Translations under genes and position numbers: made by a program | Shown: piece after piece, positions 1-9,458 of the stretch | How the letters are laid out: the number at the start of each line of letters is the position of its first letter | Numbering within the stretch: position 1 is the stretch's first letter | Notes under the pieces: generated by a model | The model's database searches: none | Told to the model about the DNA's origin: nothing | The model's input: the letters and a program-made list of their open reading frames with translations, nothing else | Assembly: GCA_951802425.1 (NCBI GenBank) | Contig: OX637796.1 | Coordinates: 1,860,001-1,924,000 of the forward strand | Length of the DNA: 64,000 bases | Source of the DNA: Clavaria fumosa | Lineage: Eukaryota; Basidiomycota; Agaricomycetes; Agaricales; Clavariaceae | Direction of reading: 5' to 3'

Positions 1-2
1 CC

Positions 3-2318
3 TATGTGGATGATGTCATTGTGTTTGCAGAGGACTTGGCTACACACCGGTACTGGATGGATCGGGTCTTGAGGAAGTTTGGAGAGAATGGGTTGTGTCT
101 CAAACTCAGTAAATGCGAGTTTGAGAAGAGCGAGATCATCTTCCTGGGGATGAAGATCTCCCACAACAGACTAGAGCATGATCCAGCCAAGGGTGCGGCA
201 GTCCGAGATTGGCCACGTCCCAAGAATGTGAAGGATGTCCAGAGGTTCAATGGAATGCTGAACTACCTCCGCCGACACATCCCGAATCTTTCTGCCCGGG
301 CAAAGCCACTCTTCCGGCTGACTGGGAATGTTCCATGGAAATGGGAGGAGGAGGAGGAAGCAGCCTTCCGAGATCTCCGCCAGGCACTCGTATCGGCCCC
401 GGTCTTGGCTCTGCCTCAGGACAAAGGGAGATGGAAGGTAGAGACAGATGCAAGCAACCTGGCAACTGGTGGAGTGCTCTCGCAGCAGCAGATGGATGGA
501 ACCTGGAGAGTTGTTGACTATATCTCCAAGGCCCTCACTGCAGCTGAGAAGAACTATGATGTGTACGACAAGGAGTTCTTGGCTGTGATTCGGGCACTTC
601 GCGAGTGGCGAGCATACCTCATTGGAGCAGAGGAGACAATTGAGATCTGGACGGACCATGCAAACCTCCAGTACTTCCGGAAGCCCCAGAAGTTGAAGCC
701 GAGGCAGGTTCGTTGGGTTGGAGAGCTCCAGTGCTTTGACTTTGAGATAAAGTATCGCACTGGCAAGTCGAATACAAAGGCAGATGCACTCTCCCGGAGA
801 CCGGACTATGGAGAGATGGTGGAGGAGGATGCACCGGTGCAGGTTTTCCCGGAAACGGAAGTCCGTGTGTCATTCACATCGGAAATGGAGATGCTACTCC
901 AGAAAAATAGCGCGGTACACATACAGAAGCCGGAGGAGCTTGATGATGAGTGGACACGAGATCGTGCTGGACTCTGGCGGAAGGGGATAGTCACTTGGGT
1001 CCCCCTAGGAGCTCGTGAGGCCGTTCTCGAGTTTGAGCATGACCTCCCTGCTGCTGGACACCCTGGGCCCCGGAAGTTGAGAGCAGCACTAGTGAAGGGT
1101 TATTGGTGGCCGGACATGGTAAAAGATGCGGATCGGTATGCCCAGGGGTGTGAGACATGCCAGCGGACGAAGCCCGACCGTACCAAGCGTGCTGCCCCAC
1201 TGCACCCCCATCTGGTGCCCGATGGTCCCTGGTCAGTGATTTCATGGGACATAGTCGGTCCCCTCCCCCTCTCCCGTGGACATAATGCCATCCTTGTTAT
1301 TGTCGACAAATTCACGAAACGGACACTGCTCGAAGCGATTGGGCTCGACCTCACAGGACTTGGAGCGGCGCGTCTCCTCCGGGATCGAGTGTTTCGTGAC
1401 CATGGAGTCCCTCACAAGGTTGTGAGTGACCGGGGGTCCCAGTTTGTGTCCCGCTTCATGAAGGAGTTCTACTCCATGATCCGGGTAAAGGCAAATCCAA
1501 GTACTGCCTTTCATCCACAGACTGATGGACAGACGGAACGGGCGAACCAGGAGATGGAGATCTATCTCCGGGCTTATGTGGACCATCTCCAGGATGACTG
1601 GGCTGAATGGTTGTCCACTGCGGAGTTTGCTCTTAATAATCGTGAGCACTCAGCGACAGGACAGACACCTTTCTTCCTCGATTATGGACGACACCCATGG
1701 AATGGGGGGCTCCGGCCACCTTCTGAGGTGAACCCGGCGGCAGACGAGTGGATGGCTAAGCTCACGGAGTCCCGAAGAGCAGCCAAGGAGGCAATGGAGA
1801 AAGCGGTGGCAGCGATGAAGAAGAGCTACGATAAGGGGAAACGCCCAAGTCGGGAGTACTCTGAGGGAGATCTGGTCTGGCTGGATACTAGAAACTTGAA
1901 GATGGACCGGCCCTGTAAAAAGCTTGACAACAAGAGAGCAGGCCCCTTTGCAGTTGAGGAGAAGGTGGGACCTGCTGGGTATCGCCTCAAGCTCCCTCGG
2001 GCCTGGCGCATCCATTGGGTCTTCAATGAGTTGCTGTTGACACCATACCACCCCCCCTCCTTCCCTTCTCAGAACCTGCCTCCCCCTCCACCCCCTACGA
2101 TTGATGACGACCACCTGGAGTATGATGTGGAGGCGATCCTTGATGTTAAGAAGGTGGGACGTGGGGTGAAGTACTTGGTGAAGTGGTTGGGATATCCAGT
2201 GGAGGAAAACACTTGGGAGCCCCGTAGGAACCTCACTAACGTAACGTTGCTTCTCCGGGACTTCTTCCTCTCCCACCCCGACAAGGCCAAGCTAGCTGGT
2301 CGGGACGCCCAGCCTTAA
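3..2318 (+). CDS. pol: Pol polyprotein of element A (RT end, RNase H, integrase, chromodomain), 5' partial
   Basis: The first visible codons are the YVDD catalytic box of reverse transcriptase. RNase H follows (acidic residue in ETDAS near residue 147 of the visible chain, TDHANL near 217). Integrase has an HHCC zinc module (CETCQ near 385), a core starting at WDIVGP, SDRGSQF, and HPQTDGQTERAN near 510. A chromodomain lies near residues 700-755 (YLVKWLGYP, NTWEP). The enzyme set copies genomic RNA to DNA and inserts it, and the chromodomain probably targets methylated histones. The frame stays open for 771 codons, ending at TAA 2316-2318, twelve bases before the LTR. The start is outside the window. 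Confidence 0.95.
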   Translation, partial: YVDDVIVFAEDLATHRYWMDRVLRKFGENGLCLKLSKCEFEKSEIIFLGMKISHNRLEHDPAKGAAVRDWPRPKNVKDVQRFNGMLNYLRRHIPNLSARAKPLFRLTGNVPWKWEEEEEAAFRDLRQALVSAPVLALPQDKGRWKVETDASNLATGGVLSQQQMDGTWRVVDYISKALTAAEKNYDVYDKEFLAVIRALREWRAYLIGAEETIEIWTDHANLQYFRKPQKLKPRQVRWVGELQCFDFEIKYRTGKSNTKADALSRRPDYGEMVEEDAPVQVFPETEVRVSFTSEMEMLLQKNSAVHIQKPEELDDEWTRDRAGLWRKGIVTWVPLGAREAVLEFEHDLPAAGHPGPRKLRAALVKGYWWPDMVKDADRYAQGCETCQRTKPDRTKRAAPLHPHLVPDGPWSVISWDIVGPLPLSRGHNAILVIVDKFTKRTLLEAIGLDLTGLGAARLLRDRVFRDHGVPHKVVSDRGSQFVSRFMKEFYSMIRVKANPSTAFHPQTDGQTERANQEMEIYLRAYVDHLQDDWAEWLSTAEFALNNREHSATGQTPFFLDYGRHPWNGGLRPPSEVNPAADEWMAKLTESRRAAKEAMEKAVAAMKKSYDKGKRPSREYSEGDLVWLDTRNLKMDRPCKKLDNKRAGPFAVEEKVGPAGYRLKLPRAWRIHWVFNELLLTPYHPPSFPSQNLPPPPPPTIDDDHLEYDVEAILDVKKVGRGVKYLVKWLGYPVEENTWEPRRNLTNVTLLLRDFFLSHPDKAKLAGRDAQP

Positions 2319-2329
2319 GAGGGGGGTGA

Positions 2330-2619
2330 TGTTAGGATCGCTTATGTAAGCCATCCCAAAGTGCAGTTGTGGAGAAACTGGGGAGGGTTGTTGGAAGGTC
2401 ACATGACCTGTGGCTGTGGTCAGATTACATAATCGTAAGATCACATGACCTGGGCCTGGGCGCATCACGTGATCTGAGAGGTCCGAGCGTGGGAACGCCG
2501 GCAAATGCCGAAGCGTTCGCTATATATACTACGTCTTTTCCATTCTTGTACCCTTTTCCCCTTATCTTAGTATTGTCGTCATGACCTTACGCTTAAGTTG
2601 TGTGAGACCCAGTCTGATA
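2330..2619 (+). repeat. 3' LTR of element A (290 bp)
   Basis: The LTR begins TGTTAGGATCGC after the polypurine tract AAGAGGGGGG and ends CCAGTCTGATA. It is homologous to the 305-bp LTRs of element B and to the inverted solo LTR at 21109-21354. U3 carries CACATG/CACGTG palindromes and a TATATATA box near 2521. The terminal dinucleotide is TA instead of CA, as in the other A-type copies in the window. Confidence 0.92.
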
Positions 2620-3149
2620 CCACCACCGACAGTACAGCCCAAATATGTGATGGCACATCAAGCGGGATGCCATCACCCTGTCAATGGACTGACACCTGAC
2701 ATCGCCCATCAAGCGACCTTGTTCTCTCCCGCGCCCCACCTTTACCACTATCCCATCCCCTTGGCGCCCCCGTCTCCTTCCCACGACGGCTTCCTGTTCC
2801 CCTGGTGCCCTTATACCGCTATCCCGTTCCCCCGCCGACCGATGCTTCCCTTCTTGGGACCATGACGACTTCGCAATCGTTGCCCGGATACTTTCATTTC
2901 CTCCCTACCATCGTTCCCATTGTATGCCTTCTCTTACTACCTTGTGCTGATATCGCTTCTATGGTCTTGGACTCCAGTATATATATGAGTGGACACTTAG
3001 CATGTATTCCCTAGACTTTGATATTCTCTAGAAATCGCCTCTTTCTACCTTCTCGTTGAGCCTTTACATCAGCTATCCATGTGACCCTCGTGACCCCGTC
3101 GCAACCTCACCGCGACCTTTGAGCTCCAGATTTAGGATCGACCACGACA
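2620..3149 (+). repeat. 5' LTR of element C, left end displaced by element A
   Basis: About 530 bp aligning base for base to 16975-17519, the 3' LTR of element C, with scattered transitions and one 15-bp gap. The first ~83 bp of the LTR are missing because element A is inserted there; they should lie left of A outside the window. It ends GACCACGACA at 3149. It contains a TATATATA box near 2979. Confidence 0.9.
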
Positions 3150-3211
3150 TAATATCAAAGTCTCAACCCCGTCCCTCATCCCAACTTGACGTCTGTGACG
3201 TCCCGACATCG

Positions 3212-3697
3212 ATGACCGACTCAAACCAAACTTGCCTGGCCCTCCTAATGTACCTGGAAAGCCACGACCCTCGCTATTTCGCCAGACTGGATTCTCAAAC
3301 GTTGAGAAAGAAGAACTTGCCAGAACCCCTAGGCCTCACAGACAGGCAGAAGCAACACCGCTTTTTCGCTCTCCGCTACATCGATTGCCGTACGCTGGTA
3401 CCCATTACTCGCTGCAACTCCCCGGACAGACGACCGCTGCGGTGTACCATTTATCGCTCAGTCGAACGACAGTTTATCAAACCCGGACCTTGGTCCTCGA
3501 GAGAGATCCGTGAGCAGAAGCTCCACCCAGGCTACTTCCCCAGAGAATTTCCCATGCTACTTACCGCCGCCCTTAACCAAGAGATATTCCGTCAGGCTAC
3601 CGAAGGCCTGACGATTGAGGACATCGAAAACATCGAGTCCCCGCCGAGAATGCCCTTGCCCGCTGTAGTAGGCTGTACAGGTGTTGGCTGCAAATAG
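3212..3697 (+). CDS. Hypothetical ORF in the 5' leader of element C
   Basis: About 161 codons from an ATG shortly inside the left LTR of element C to TAG. The same frame is open back into the LTR, to 3056. The product is basic and mixed in composition with no motif I recognise. It lies upstream of gag, where most Ty3/gypsy elements have only a short leader. It may be an accessory gene, an older unrelated sequence or a chance open frame. It has survived with no stop although pol of the same element has six, which argues mildly for recent constraint or for chance. Confidence 0.35.
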   Translation: MTDSNQTCLALLMYLESHDPRYFARLDSQTLRKKNLPEPLGLTDRQKQHRFFALRYIDCRTLVPITRCNSPDRRPLRCTIYRSVERQFIKPGPWSSREIREQKLHPGYFPREFPMLLTAALNQEIFRQATEGLTIEDIENIESPPRMPLPAVVGCTGVGCK

Positions 3698-4520
3698 ATG
3701 TTCGCGGCCAGGTTCTTCAGGGGGGTCTTATTACACAACGGGTACACTAGACAGAACCTTGGAGGATGTGGAGGTTGGGTGCAAAAGGTTCAGAAAGTGA
3801 AAATATATGTTGTCCGGAGTATCTGGTATCGGATCCGATAGAGTCCGATGTTTGGATCGAAGGTTCGAGGGGCCGGCGACGACGAAGGCCAGCGGATCAA
3901 TAGGTACGACAAAAGGTGAGCTTGCCAGAAATCACAGCACGATGTGGGCGTTCAAAAAGCTCCATTTCCGTATAGTCCGAAGTGTGCTTAAGTACAGTTC
4001 TGTAAGTGCAGCAAATTGGAATGTATGGAAATGTCCGGAAAACATATGGAACAGCACCATGTTGTGTGAAGGGTTATATGGGGGAGTTATATCACAAGGG
4101 AATTGAGTAGCTCGGAGGAATGAAATGTCCGATGAGTAGCACATGTCCGGACCGCTCGTAAACTGAAGGAAAGTGGGGCTGGTACAGCAAAGGGGTATTA
4201 GGAACAATGGGCAAAGTACTGCAAAGGGTTTGAAACGTTCAAATGATTGAATGGTTGAAAGGGATCACAATATGAAATTTACAGCATGTTATATGAAATA
4301 AAGGAATGGGAATGGAATAGTGAGTATGTCGAGCGCTGACCATGCTGGAGTGATGAAATAGAAAGGCGAGGGCGGTGTGTGAGACCTGCGGGCTGTGATC
4401 TTTACGGGGAGTCGGAGACCGGAGAGTCCGATGTTGGGTAAGTATTGGTTGTTATCGGATGGTATCGGATTGTTATCGGATTGTATCGGACGCGATTGCT
4501 TTGGATCCTGAAATATCCAG
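3698..4520 (+). other. Non-coding stretch of element C rich in TCCGA/TCGGA motifs
   Basis: No convincing coding frame. It contains a perfect 14-bp palindrome at 3827-3840 (TATCGGATCCGATA) and four TATCGGA copies at 10-12 bp spacing in 4453-4490. TCCGA or TCCGG occurs repeatedly between. It could be part of the element C leader or an extra insertion; I could not find its borders. Confidence 0.5.
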
Positions 4521-5395
4521 ATGATCAGTATCTGTCATGTTTCTATGTTTAAACCGCATATTATCCTTACACTGCTCCTACCCCATGACCCCCTACCTAC
4601 GCCACCGCCTCGGTTCAGACCGACACCCCCAAGCCCGAACCCGGAACCAATCATTACCTATGAGTACGCACACCCAGCGCGTGGCTCATCGTCGACACCC
4701 AGCATCACCCAGCCCGACTCGTCACCTGGGCGCCCATCAACCCCCGAGTCTACCCTAGTGCCTGGCCTCAGCCTGCTTCGGATATCAGAAGAAGTCTTCA
4801 GGATGCCCTCGCACAGTCCCGCACCCTCACCGCCTCTCGCGACCCTTGTCCTCCCCGTTCGACTCAATCCCCCATCACCTCGGACTCCCTCTCCTCCTCC
4901 TCAGTCTCCTCCATCTCCTTCGCCTCAGAATCCACGGAACTCCCGGACATTAACGACGAGGTCTTCGGATACGATGTCTAGCAGATTTTCGATTGCCCCC
5001 TTTGATGGGAGTAGTGTTGCCTACCGGACCTTTGTCCGGCAGCTCAATGTCTTCTTCCTCGCAGAACCAGAAAGGTTCAATACGGACCTAAAACGAATTT
5101 TGTTTGCCTTGAACCAGATGCGTGGAGGATATGCCGGAGATTGGGCCAACTCCGTGGTCGAGAAGATAGTTGCAGCCCCCGCCTCATGCCCCACCTGGGC
5201 TGTCTTCAGAGGAAGCATGGATGCTGAGTTCTTGGACTTGGTAGAAAAGGAGAATGCCTACCTTAAGCTTGGGAAGCTTAAGCAAGGTAAACGCCCAGTA
5301 AAAGAGTTCCTGACAGAGTTCGACCAGCTAATCGCAAAGGCCGAACTCTCCAAGCAAACTCACAGAGACCTCCTCATTACCCTCCTCGAACCCGC
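4521..5395 (+). pseudogene. gag: Gag of element C, first part (split by element B)
   Basis: A Pro/Ser-rich N-terminus is followed by a typical retrotransposon gag domain (SIAPFDGSS.., WAVFRGSMDAEF, LGKLKQGKRPVKEF). The frame runs up to the left target-site copy CCCGC (5391-5395), where the LTR of element B begins. Joining 5395 to 13091 keeps the gag frame (EPALNYNITGR), which confirms that B interrupts this gene. The true start is uncertain; an ATG near 4975 just before the conserved domain is one candidate. Confidence 0.8.
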
Positions 5396-5700
5396 TGTCA
5401 GGATCGCTTACATAAGCAGGTTGGAAAGGCCAAGAAAGGATCGCAAAAGAGTTGCGGGAAGTTTGCGGACGAGTCACGTGACCCGAACGGGTGGTGGCTT
5501 ACATAATGGGAGAATCACGTGACCCGGGCCTGGACGCATCACGTGACGCACGGGGTCCGAGCGTGGGAACACTGGCAACTCCCGAACCGCTCGCTATATA
5601 TACTACGTTGCTTTCTTACTTGTACCCTTTTCCCCTTATGTTAGTATCGTCATCATCGACCTTACGTTAAGTTGTGTGAACCGTGAGACTAAGTCTGACA
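5396..5700 (+). repeat. 5' LTR of element B (305 bp)
   Basis: It begins TGTCAG and ends CTGACA, a perfect 6-bp terminal inverted repeat. U3 has three TCACGTGA palindromes (CACGTG at 5475, 5516 and 5540), then a TATATATA box at about 5594 that should drive the genomic transcript. It differs from the 3' LTR at three sites, each reading as a CpG to TpG or CpA transition. Confidence 0.95.
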
Positions 5701-6353
5701 CAATACTAACATCAACCCCTGTCTGCCCTAGCCCCATGTCCTAACCCGGCTAGCCTGGACCCCTATCTCAAACTGTCACACTCTGTGACAGCTTATCCCC
5801 CTCATCCTCTTTCTCTTTACCCTGCCCACGGTGTGCAACAGAACCGTGTGAAATTTTTACTGTGTGTAGATACACGTGACCAGACCCGGAGGAAGTCTAC
5901 TGTGACCCTCCCCAAGAGACACCGAGTGCCAAAGGCCCGGAACTTTGCTTTACAGCTACGTACCAGTGAATCGTGTAGTGTACAGGGCACGGAAAGGCCC
6001 TATACATAGTTTTTCTGTAGTTCCCTGGTCCAGTGGACAGGGCCCTTGCTCTGTGACCATTGTCAGAAGGGCACACGGGCAACTCACTAGGAGTTGTGGA
6101 GTGACCACCTGGGACACCATTCGGGCCCCACGCTAGCAACAAGTTTTATAGAATAAGAGTTCTATAAGTACCTAGATACATAGAGAGCAGCCTGAGAGGA
6201 CAGGACTGCTAAGAGATTGAAGAAATCCTGAGTGCCCAAGGCCCGGAATTCTATTTACAGCGTCTGCGTCCGAGACCGGGTCGAGCCCAGCTCCCCCCCG
6301 ATTCCCCTGTTACCGACGTCCCCGAAACCCCATCACCACCACCAGGGTCTGTG
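5701..6353 (+). other. 5' leader of element B
   Basis: About 650 bp between the LTR and the gag ATG, with primer-binding and packaging signals expected here but not identified. Two near-identical segments of about 31 bp (5924-5955 and 6230-6260) both end in TTTACAG, a splice-acceptor-like string. An 8-bp inverted repeat (TTATAGAA..TTCTATAA) lies near 6148-6169. The gag frame is open upstream of the ATG back past 6243, so a spliced or longer gag start is possible. Confidence 0.5.
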
Positions 6354-7355
6354 ATGGCTGACCACGTCGCCCCGCCTGAAGTCCATGCCATGAGGCTGGA
6401 TTTAGTCGTCACCCCATTCAATGGGCAAAAAAGAAATTTCCGTACATTCCTCCGGTCGCTCCGCCTCCTGTTTATGGCGAATCCGATAATCTATGCCACG
6501 GACCTGGCAAAGGTCCTCTACACCCTCAGCAAAATTACTGGCGAGGGGTTTGCCGCAGAATGGGCAAATGTGAAGGGAGAGGAAATCCTGGGTAACAACG
6601 AGGTTGGAACCTGGGCAGAATTTGTGGAAGAGATGAAGCGAGCGTTCGATGACCCGAACGACCGTGCGACTGCCCTCGCAGATATTGCGAGGTTGAAACA
6701 GGGTGTCATGACGGCACCTGAGTTCTTCGCAAAGTTCGAAACAATGTTCCGAAGAGCGGGGATGACAGAAGTGGCCAATTCGGACATCCTGGTCCATTGG
6801 CTGGAGTCGAATCTGAGCAGGAGGCTAGTGGGAAAGGTCTATGGTGTTTCGCCAATGCCAGAGACCTACGTGCAGTGGAAGGCACTTGCCGAAAAGCTAG
6901 ACGCTCAGCAGCATCGCCTCGACGGAGTCATCGCACAACAGAACTCTGTGCGTCCTGCTCTGCCCGCAACCAGCCGCCCCCTCCCTCAACAAACCCGCTT
7001 CGCCCCAGCCCCCCGTCCCTTCCTGGCCCAGCCTCTGGCCCGCACCCCTGCCCCTCCCACCATGCCGCGTCCCACCAATGCCGGTGATGCCATGGTGGTG
7101 GATCGTGCCCGTGCCCCTGGAGTGTTGCGCACCTGCTTCCGATGTGGCCAAGCTGGTCACATGGTGAGAGATTGCCAGCTCCAGGACACACGTCCGCAGA
7201 TCCTGAGGCTGCAGATCCGCGCCATGGAAAGCCAGGCACGTAGTGCAGAGGACTATGAGAACGAGATCGCACTGCTCCGAGACCGCCTGGATTTGCTCGA
7301 GAGAGAGAAGAGGGCTCCTGTTGAAGAGCCGGATTTTGGAGACGAGGCCCAGTGA
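6354..7355 (+). CDS. gag: Gag of element B
   Basis: Structural protein of the virus-like particle, about 333 residues from the ATG at 6354 (preceded by an in-frame GTG). It has a retrotransposon gag domain (WAEFVEEMKRAF, LKQGVMTAPEF, near residues 85-150), a proline-rich linker, and one CCHC zinc knuckle near residue 265 (CFRCGQAGHMVRDC) for RNA binding. It ends with a coiled segment. The stop is TGA at 7353-7355. Beyond it the same frame continues as a plausible linker into protease, so gag and pol were probably one polyprotein and this TGA may be a decayed CGA. Confidence 0.9.
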   Translation: MADHVAPPEVHAMRLDLVVTPFNGQKRNFRTFLRSLRLLFMANPIIYATDLAKVLYTLSKITGEGFAAEWANVKGEEILGNNEVGTWAEFVEEMKRAFDDPNDRATALADIARLKQGVMTAPEFFAKFETMFRRAGMTEVANSDILVHWLESNLSRRLVGKVYGVSPMPETYVQWKALAEKLDAQQHRLDGVIAQQNSVRPALPATSRPLPQQTRFAPAPRPFLAQPLARTPAPPTMPRPTNAGDAMVVDRARAPGVLRTCFRCGQAGHMVRDCQLQDTRPQILRLQIRAMESQARSAEDYENEIALLRDRLDLLEREKRAPVEEPDFGDEAQ

Positions 7356-7598
7356 GTCCGAACTGGAGTCTCAGGAGTAGATATCCCAGCCCCCGTCCCT
7401 GTACCCGCAGCTAGTATCCCAAAATACACTATCTTGCAGCGGAGACACACCCAGATTGGGGCTGAGGTGAAGGACAAAGCGGAAACGGAAACCGCTAAAA
7501 GTGAAATACTGAAAAGAGAAAAGGGGACTAGCAGCCAAGTGGAGCCAACAAAGCACCTTGCAGAGGTGCTGAAGGACACCCTATTGCATATGCCCTGA

Positions 7599-8923
7599 GA
7601 GCTCTCCATCCAGGTGCACCTGGAGGCTCTCAGCACTGGCAAAGGGGCAACTACGAAAGCCCTTGTTGACTCAGGCTGCACCAACTGCTTTATGGACTTG
7701 GAGTGGGCGAAAAAAGTGGGATTGGAACCATCTCCCTTGCTGAATCCAATCACCATGTATAATGTGGATGGAACACAGAACAGAGATGGTAAGATCCGGT
7801 ATGGGATGGAGCTGCTTGTGACGGTTGGCGACCACCAGGAGCGGATCCACTTCCTGCTAGGGAAGACTCAGTCCCACACGGCGATCCTTGGGCATGATTG
7901 GCTAAAGCGTCATAATCCAGAGATTGACTGGGTGAAAGCTGAAGTAAGGCTCACCCGCTGCCCCAACTCCTGTGCCTCCTCCCCACACAGCCACCGGTCC
8001 CCTGTTCGACCCTCAGGTCCACCAAAAGCGAGTACCCTGGCCTCGGCCAGTATCCCGGACACCCGTTTTCCCAACACTGGCCCTACCCCTGATTGGCCCA
8101 GCCGCTACCCTTTGGTTTTTAGTGAAGCAAAGTGGGATGAGCTCCCCCGCTCCCGCCCTGACTTTGATATCAAAATCGAGTTTAAAACAGACCCTGGACA
8201 CCTCTCCTCTAAGCTATACTCTCTGACGCGAGAAGAGATGGTGGAAATGAATCGCTGGGTGGATGAGCAGCTAGCTTCTGGACGAATCCGACCTTCGAAG
8301 TCCCTGTACACGAGCCCCTTCTTCTTCAAACGTGAGAAGGACAAGCTGCGGCCGATTATCGATTACTCTAGGCTGAACTCGTATCTAATCAAAGACAAGT
8401 ACCCCCTCCCCCTCATACGAGACACTGTGGATGTGTTAAAGGGGGCGACCATCTATTCCAAGATTGATGCGAAGGGAGGTTTCCCATCGATGCAGGTCTG
8501 GCCAGAACATCAGCACCGCTGTGCTTTCCTAACGCCTCGTGGACTCTTTGAACCGGCAGTTATGCGGTTTGGGCTGCAGAATGCACCTGCAACCTTCCAG
8601 CGCTTCATGAACCATGTGTTGAGAGAAGAGATTGCAGGGGGGCATGTCCGAGCCTATGTCGATGATGTTATAGTGTTTGCAGAGGATTTGGCTACACATC
8701 GGTATTGGATGGATCGGGTCTTGAAGAAGTTTGGGGAGAATGGCCTGTGTCTCAGACTCAGCAAGTGCGAGTTCGAGAAGAGTGAGGTTTTCTTCCTGGG
8801 GATGAAGATCTCCCACAACCATCTAGAGCATGACCCAGCTAAAGGCGCGGCGATCTGTAACTGGCCCAGACCGAAAAATGTGAAAGAGGTACAAAGATTC
8901 AACGGGATGCTGAACTACCTCCG
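7599..8923 (+). pseudogene. pol: Pol of element B, part 1 (protease and reverse transcriptase), interrupted
   Basis: The frame opens after a TGA at 7596-7598 and is the same frame as gag. Aspartic protease has the DSG box (ALVDSGCTNCF near 7660). Reverse transcriptase follows (SPFFFKREKDKLRPIIDYS, then YVDD at about 8656). No ATG lies at the head, in keeping with production as a gag-pol fusion. At 8923 the gene is cut in the middle of a codon by element D. The frame resumes exactly at 10723. Translation through the junction instead runs into D and stops at 9005. Confidence 0.93.
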
Positions 8924-9334
8924 TGTCGGGCTTGTGACAGCAAAACCCCTTTGGTGTGCAAGGGTAGAGCGAAGGGTCTGTTCAGTTTCTAATGCTAGTC
9001 GATAGTCCTGGCGGACTTGTCTCTCGATATGCAGGGAATACTCCTGCAGTAGTCGAAGTGTCTGGTAATAGGTCTGGGGATTGGTTCGGAGTAGTCGGTC
9101 CTTTATCCAAGTCCTTGTATACCTTTGGTAATACTCGAACCGATAGAGGTTCTGCTCAATTGATGGGTGGCTGGTGAAACTCTCAGGAGGGATGACTTGC
9201 GACCTTAAAGGTGGGAAGACGAATCCTTCCAGTGCGAAGCTCTCAGCAGCGACGTTTGCTGTCAGACTTAGTTGAGGTCTCTCAAGTAAGTGTATAGATG
9301 AAAAGATCGAAGCTAGGGTACATGTGGGTTGGTC
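8915..9334 (-). other. Long ATG-less open frame in element D
   Basis: On the minus strand a frame is open from 9334 to the end of D and stops three codons inside element B (TAG at 8915-8917). It has no ATG, GTG or TTG codon that I can find. The translation looks protein-like, with a Tyr/Gln/Arg-rich helical stretch (IEQNLYRFEYYQRYTRTW, then LRLLQEYSLHIERQVRQ). A TATATAAG box (9341-9348) lies just upstream, and an out-of-frame ATG is at 9323. It may be an internal exon, the start of a gag reading out of an LTR, or chance. It diverges from the zinc-knuckle gene in the same insert. Confidence 0.4.
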
Positions 9335-9458
9335 TCAGGTCTTATATACTCTAGCTATGGGCTGTACGTGATGTATGAGTCATTGATTAAATATCAGAAT
9401 CTGATAGATGATCAGGAAAGCTGCGCGCTTGCACTGGAATGATGAGTCCGAGCAGTGT

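Larger units (their letters stand above)
1..2619 (+). mobile_element. Element A: Ty3/gypsy chromovirus, 3' part only
   Basis: The right-hand 2.6 kb of an LTR retrotransposon that enters from outside the window. It holds the end of pol (positions 3-2318), a purine-rich polypurine tract just before position 2330, and the 3' LTR. The LTR joins directly to an LTR of element C at 2620, so A is inserted in that older LTR. Protein and tract are very close to those of element B, so A and B are subfamilies of one lineage. Pol has no stop or frameshift in the visible part, so this copy is probably young. Confidence 0.95.
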
